A stretch of 6,519 nucleotides of DNA from positions 8,905 to 15,423 of the forward strand of contig DMHI01000211.1 in the NCBI GenBank assembly GCA_003449515.1, in the 5' to 3' direction. Source of the DNA: Lysobacteraceae bacterium. GTDB taxonomy: Bacteria; Pseudomonadota; Gammaproteobacteria; Xanthomonadales; Xanthomonadaceae. This document shows positions 6,346 to 6,519 of the stretch, one piece after another. Position 1 is the stretch's first letter. Each line of letters starts with the position of its first letter. The position numbers were made by a program, and so were the translations under genes. Below the pieces are notes generated by a model that was given only the letters and a program-made list of their open reading frames with translations, had not been told where the DNA came from and ran no database searches.

Positions 6346-6519
6346 TCAGTCGGAGGAAGGGGAAGCGGCCTTTGGCGGCCACGGGAAAAACGCGCTGACC
6401 TCGCGCTGGTAGCGGCGGTAGGCCTCGGGGCGACTGCGCAGGGCCTGCGCCTCGGTCCACGGGATGCCGCTCACGCGCCACAGGAACACCCACATCAGCA
6501 CCGGGCCCAGCAGGCTCCA
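6346..6519 (-). CDS. DUF1295 family membrane protein (C-terminal 57 residues; 5' end outside window)
   Basis: The - strand is open from the window edge to a TGA at 6346-6348. The fragment starts WSLLGPVLMWVFLWRVSGIP, a last membrane helix ending in the SGIP turn. It continues with RSRPEAYRRYQREVSAFFPW, then PPK and a short polar tail. This is the characteristic end of DUF1295 proteins, which share the steroid 5-alpha-reductase/isoprenylcysteine methyltransferase membrane fold (family form: VSGIP..E....RP.Y..Y...TS.FIPW.PK). The family's substrate is not established to my knowledge; a role in reducing or modifying lipids in the inner membrane is an inference from the fold. It is upstream of, and 7 nt from, the CFA-family methyltransferase in the same direction, a pairing I believe recurs in proteobacteria. 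The rest of the unit lies beyond the window. Confidence 0.85.
   Translation of the reverse strand, partial: WSLLGPVLMWVFLWRVSGIPWTEAQALRSRPEAYRRYQREVSAFFPWPPKAASPSSD

Overview
This window is GC-rich DNA with strong G/C bias at third codon positions. It most likely comes from a gammaproteobacterium close to Xanthomonadales/Lysobacterales. That placement rests on the pilX-pilY1-pilE gene order, a PilY1 whose N-terminal half is of the subtype lacking a classical MIDAS, and a small secreted protein with a core I associate with that group. It is inference, not a database result.

Bases 1-4787 (+ strand) are the 3' end of a type IV pilus minor-pilin operon. It holds the C-terminal 179 residues of PilX, whose start lies outside the window, then a complete 1263-residue PilY1, then PilE. 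Spacing is tight: 18 nt between pilX and pilY1, and 17 nt or a 4-nt ATGA overlap between pilY1 and pilE, depending on which pilE start is used. Together the products would form the minor-pilin/PilY1 complex that primes pilus assembly in the inner membrane and periplasm and is carried at the pilus tip.

Bases 4788-4885 are a short intergenic gap with a GC-rich hairpin, a weak promoter-like pair and a clear ribosome binding site. It leads to a 137-residue secreted protein of unknown function (4886-5299, + strand). That gene converges on the next one with only 7 nt between stop codons, and both stop codons lie inside one 15-nt inverted repeat.

Bases 5307-6519 (- strand) hold a two-gene lipid-type unit. 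The C-terminal 57 codons of a DUF1295 (steroid 5-alpha-reductase-like) membrane protein are followed 7 nt later by a complete 343-residue SAM-dependent methyltransferase. This enzyme belongs to the cyclopropane-fatty-acid synthase family but most resembles the coclaurine N-methyltransferase-like branch. It is unrelated in function to the pilus operon.

There is no intergenic stretch over 300 bases, and I see no tRNA, rRNA, insertion sequence or CRISPR. I do not see a wholly new system. The points most worth a second look are the catalytic-site variation in the methyltransferase, the uncharacterised secreted protein, and the MIDAS-less PilY1 with two calcium-type loops.
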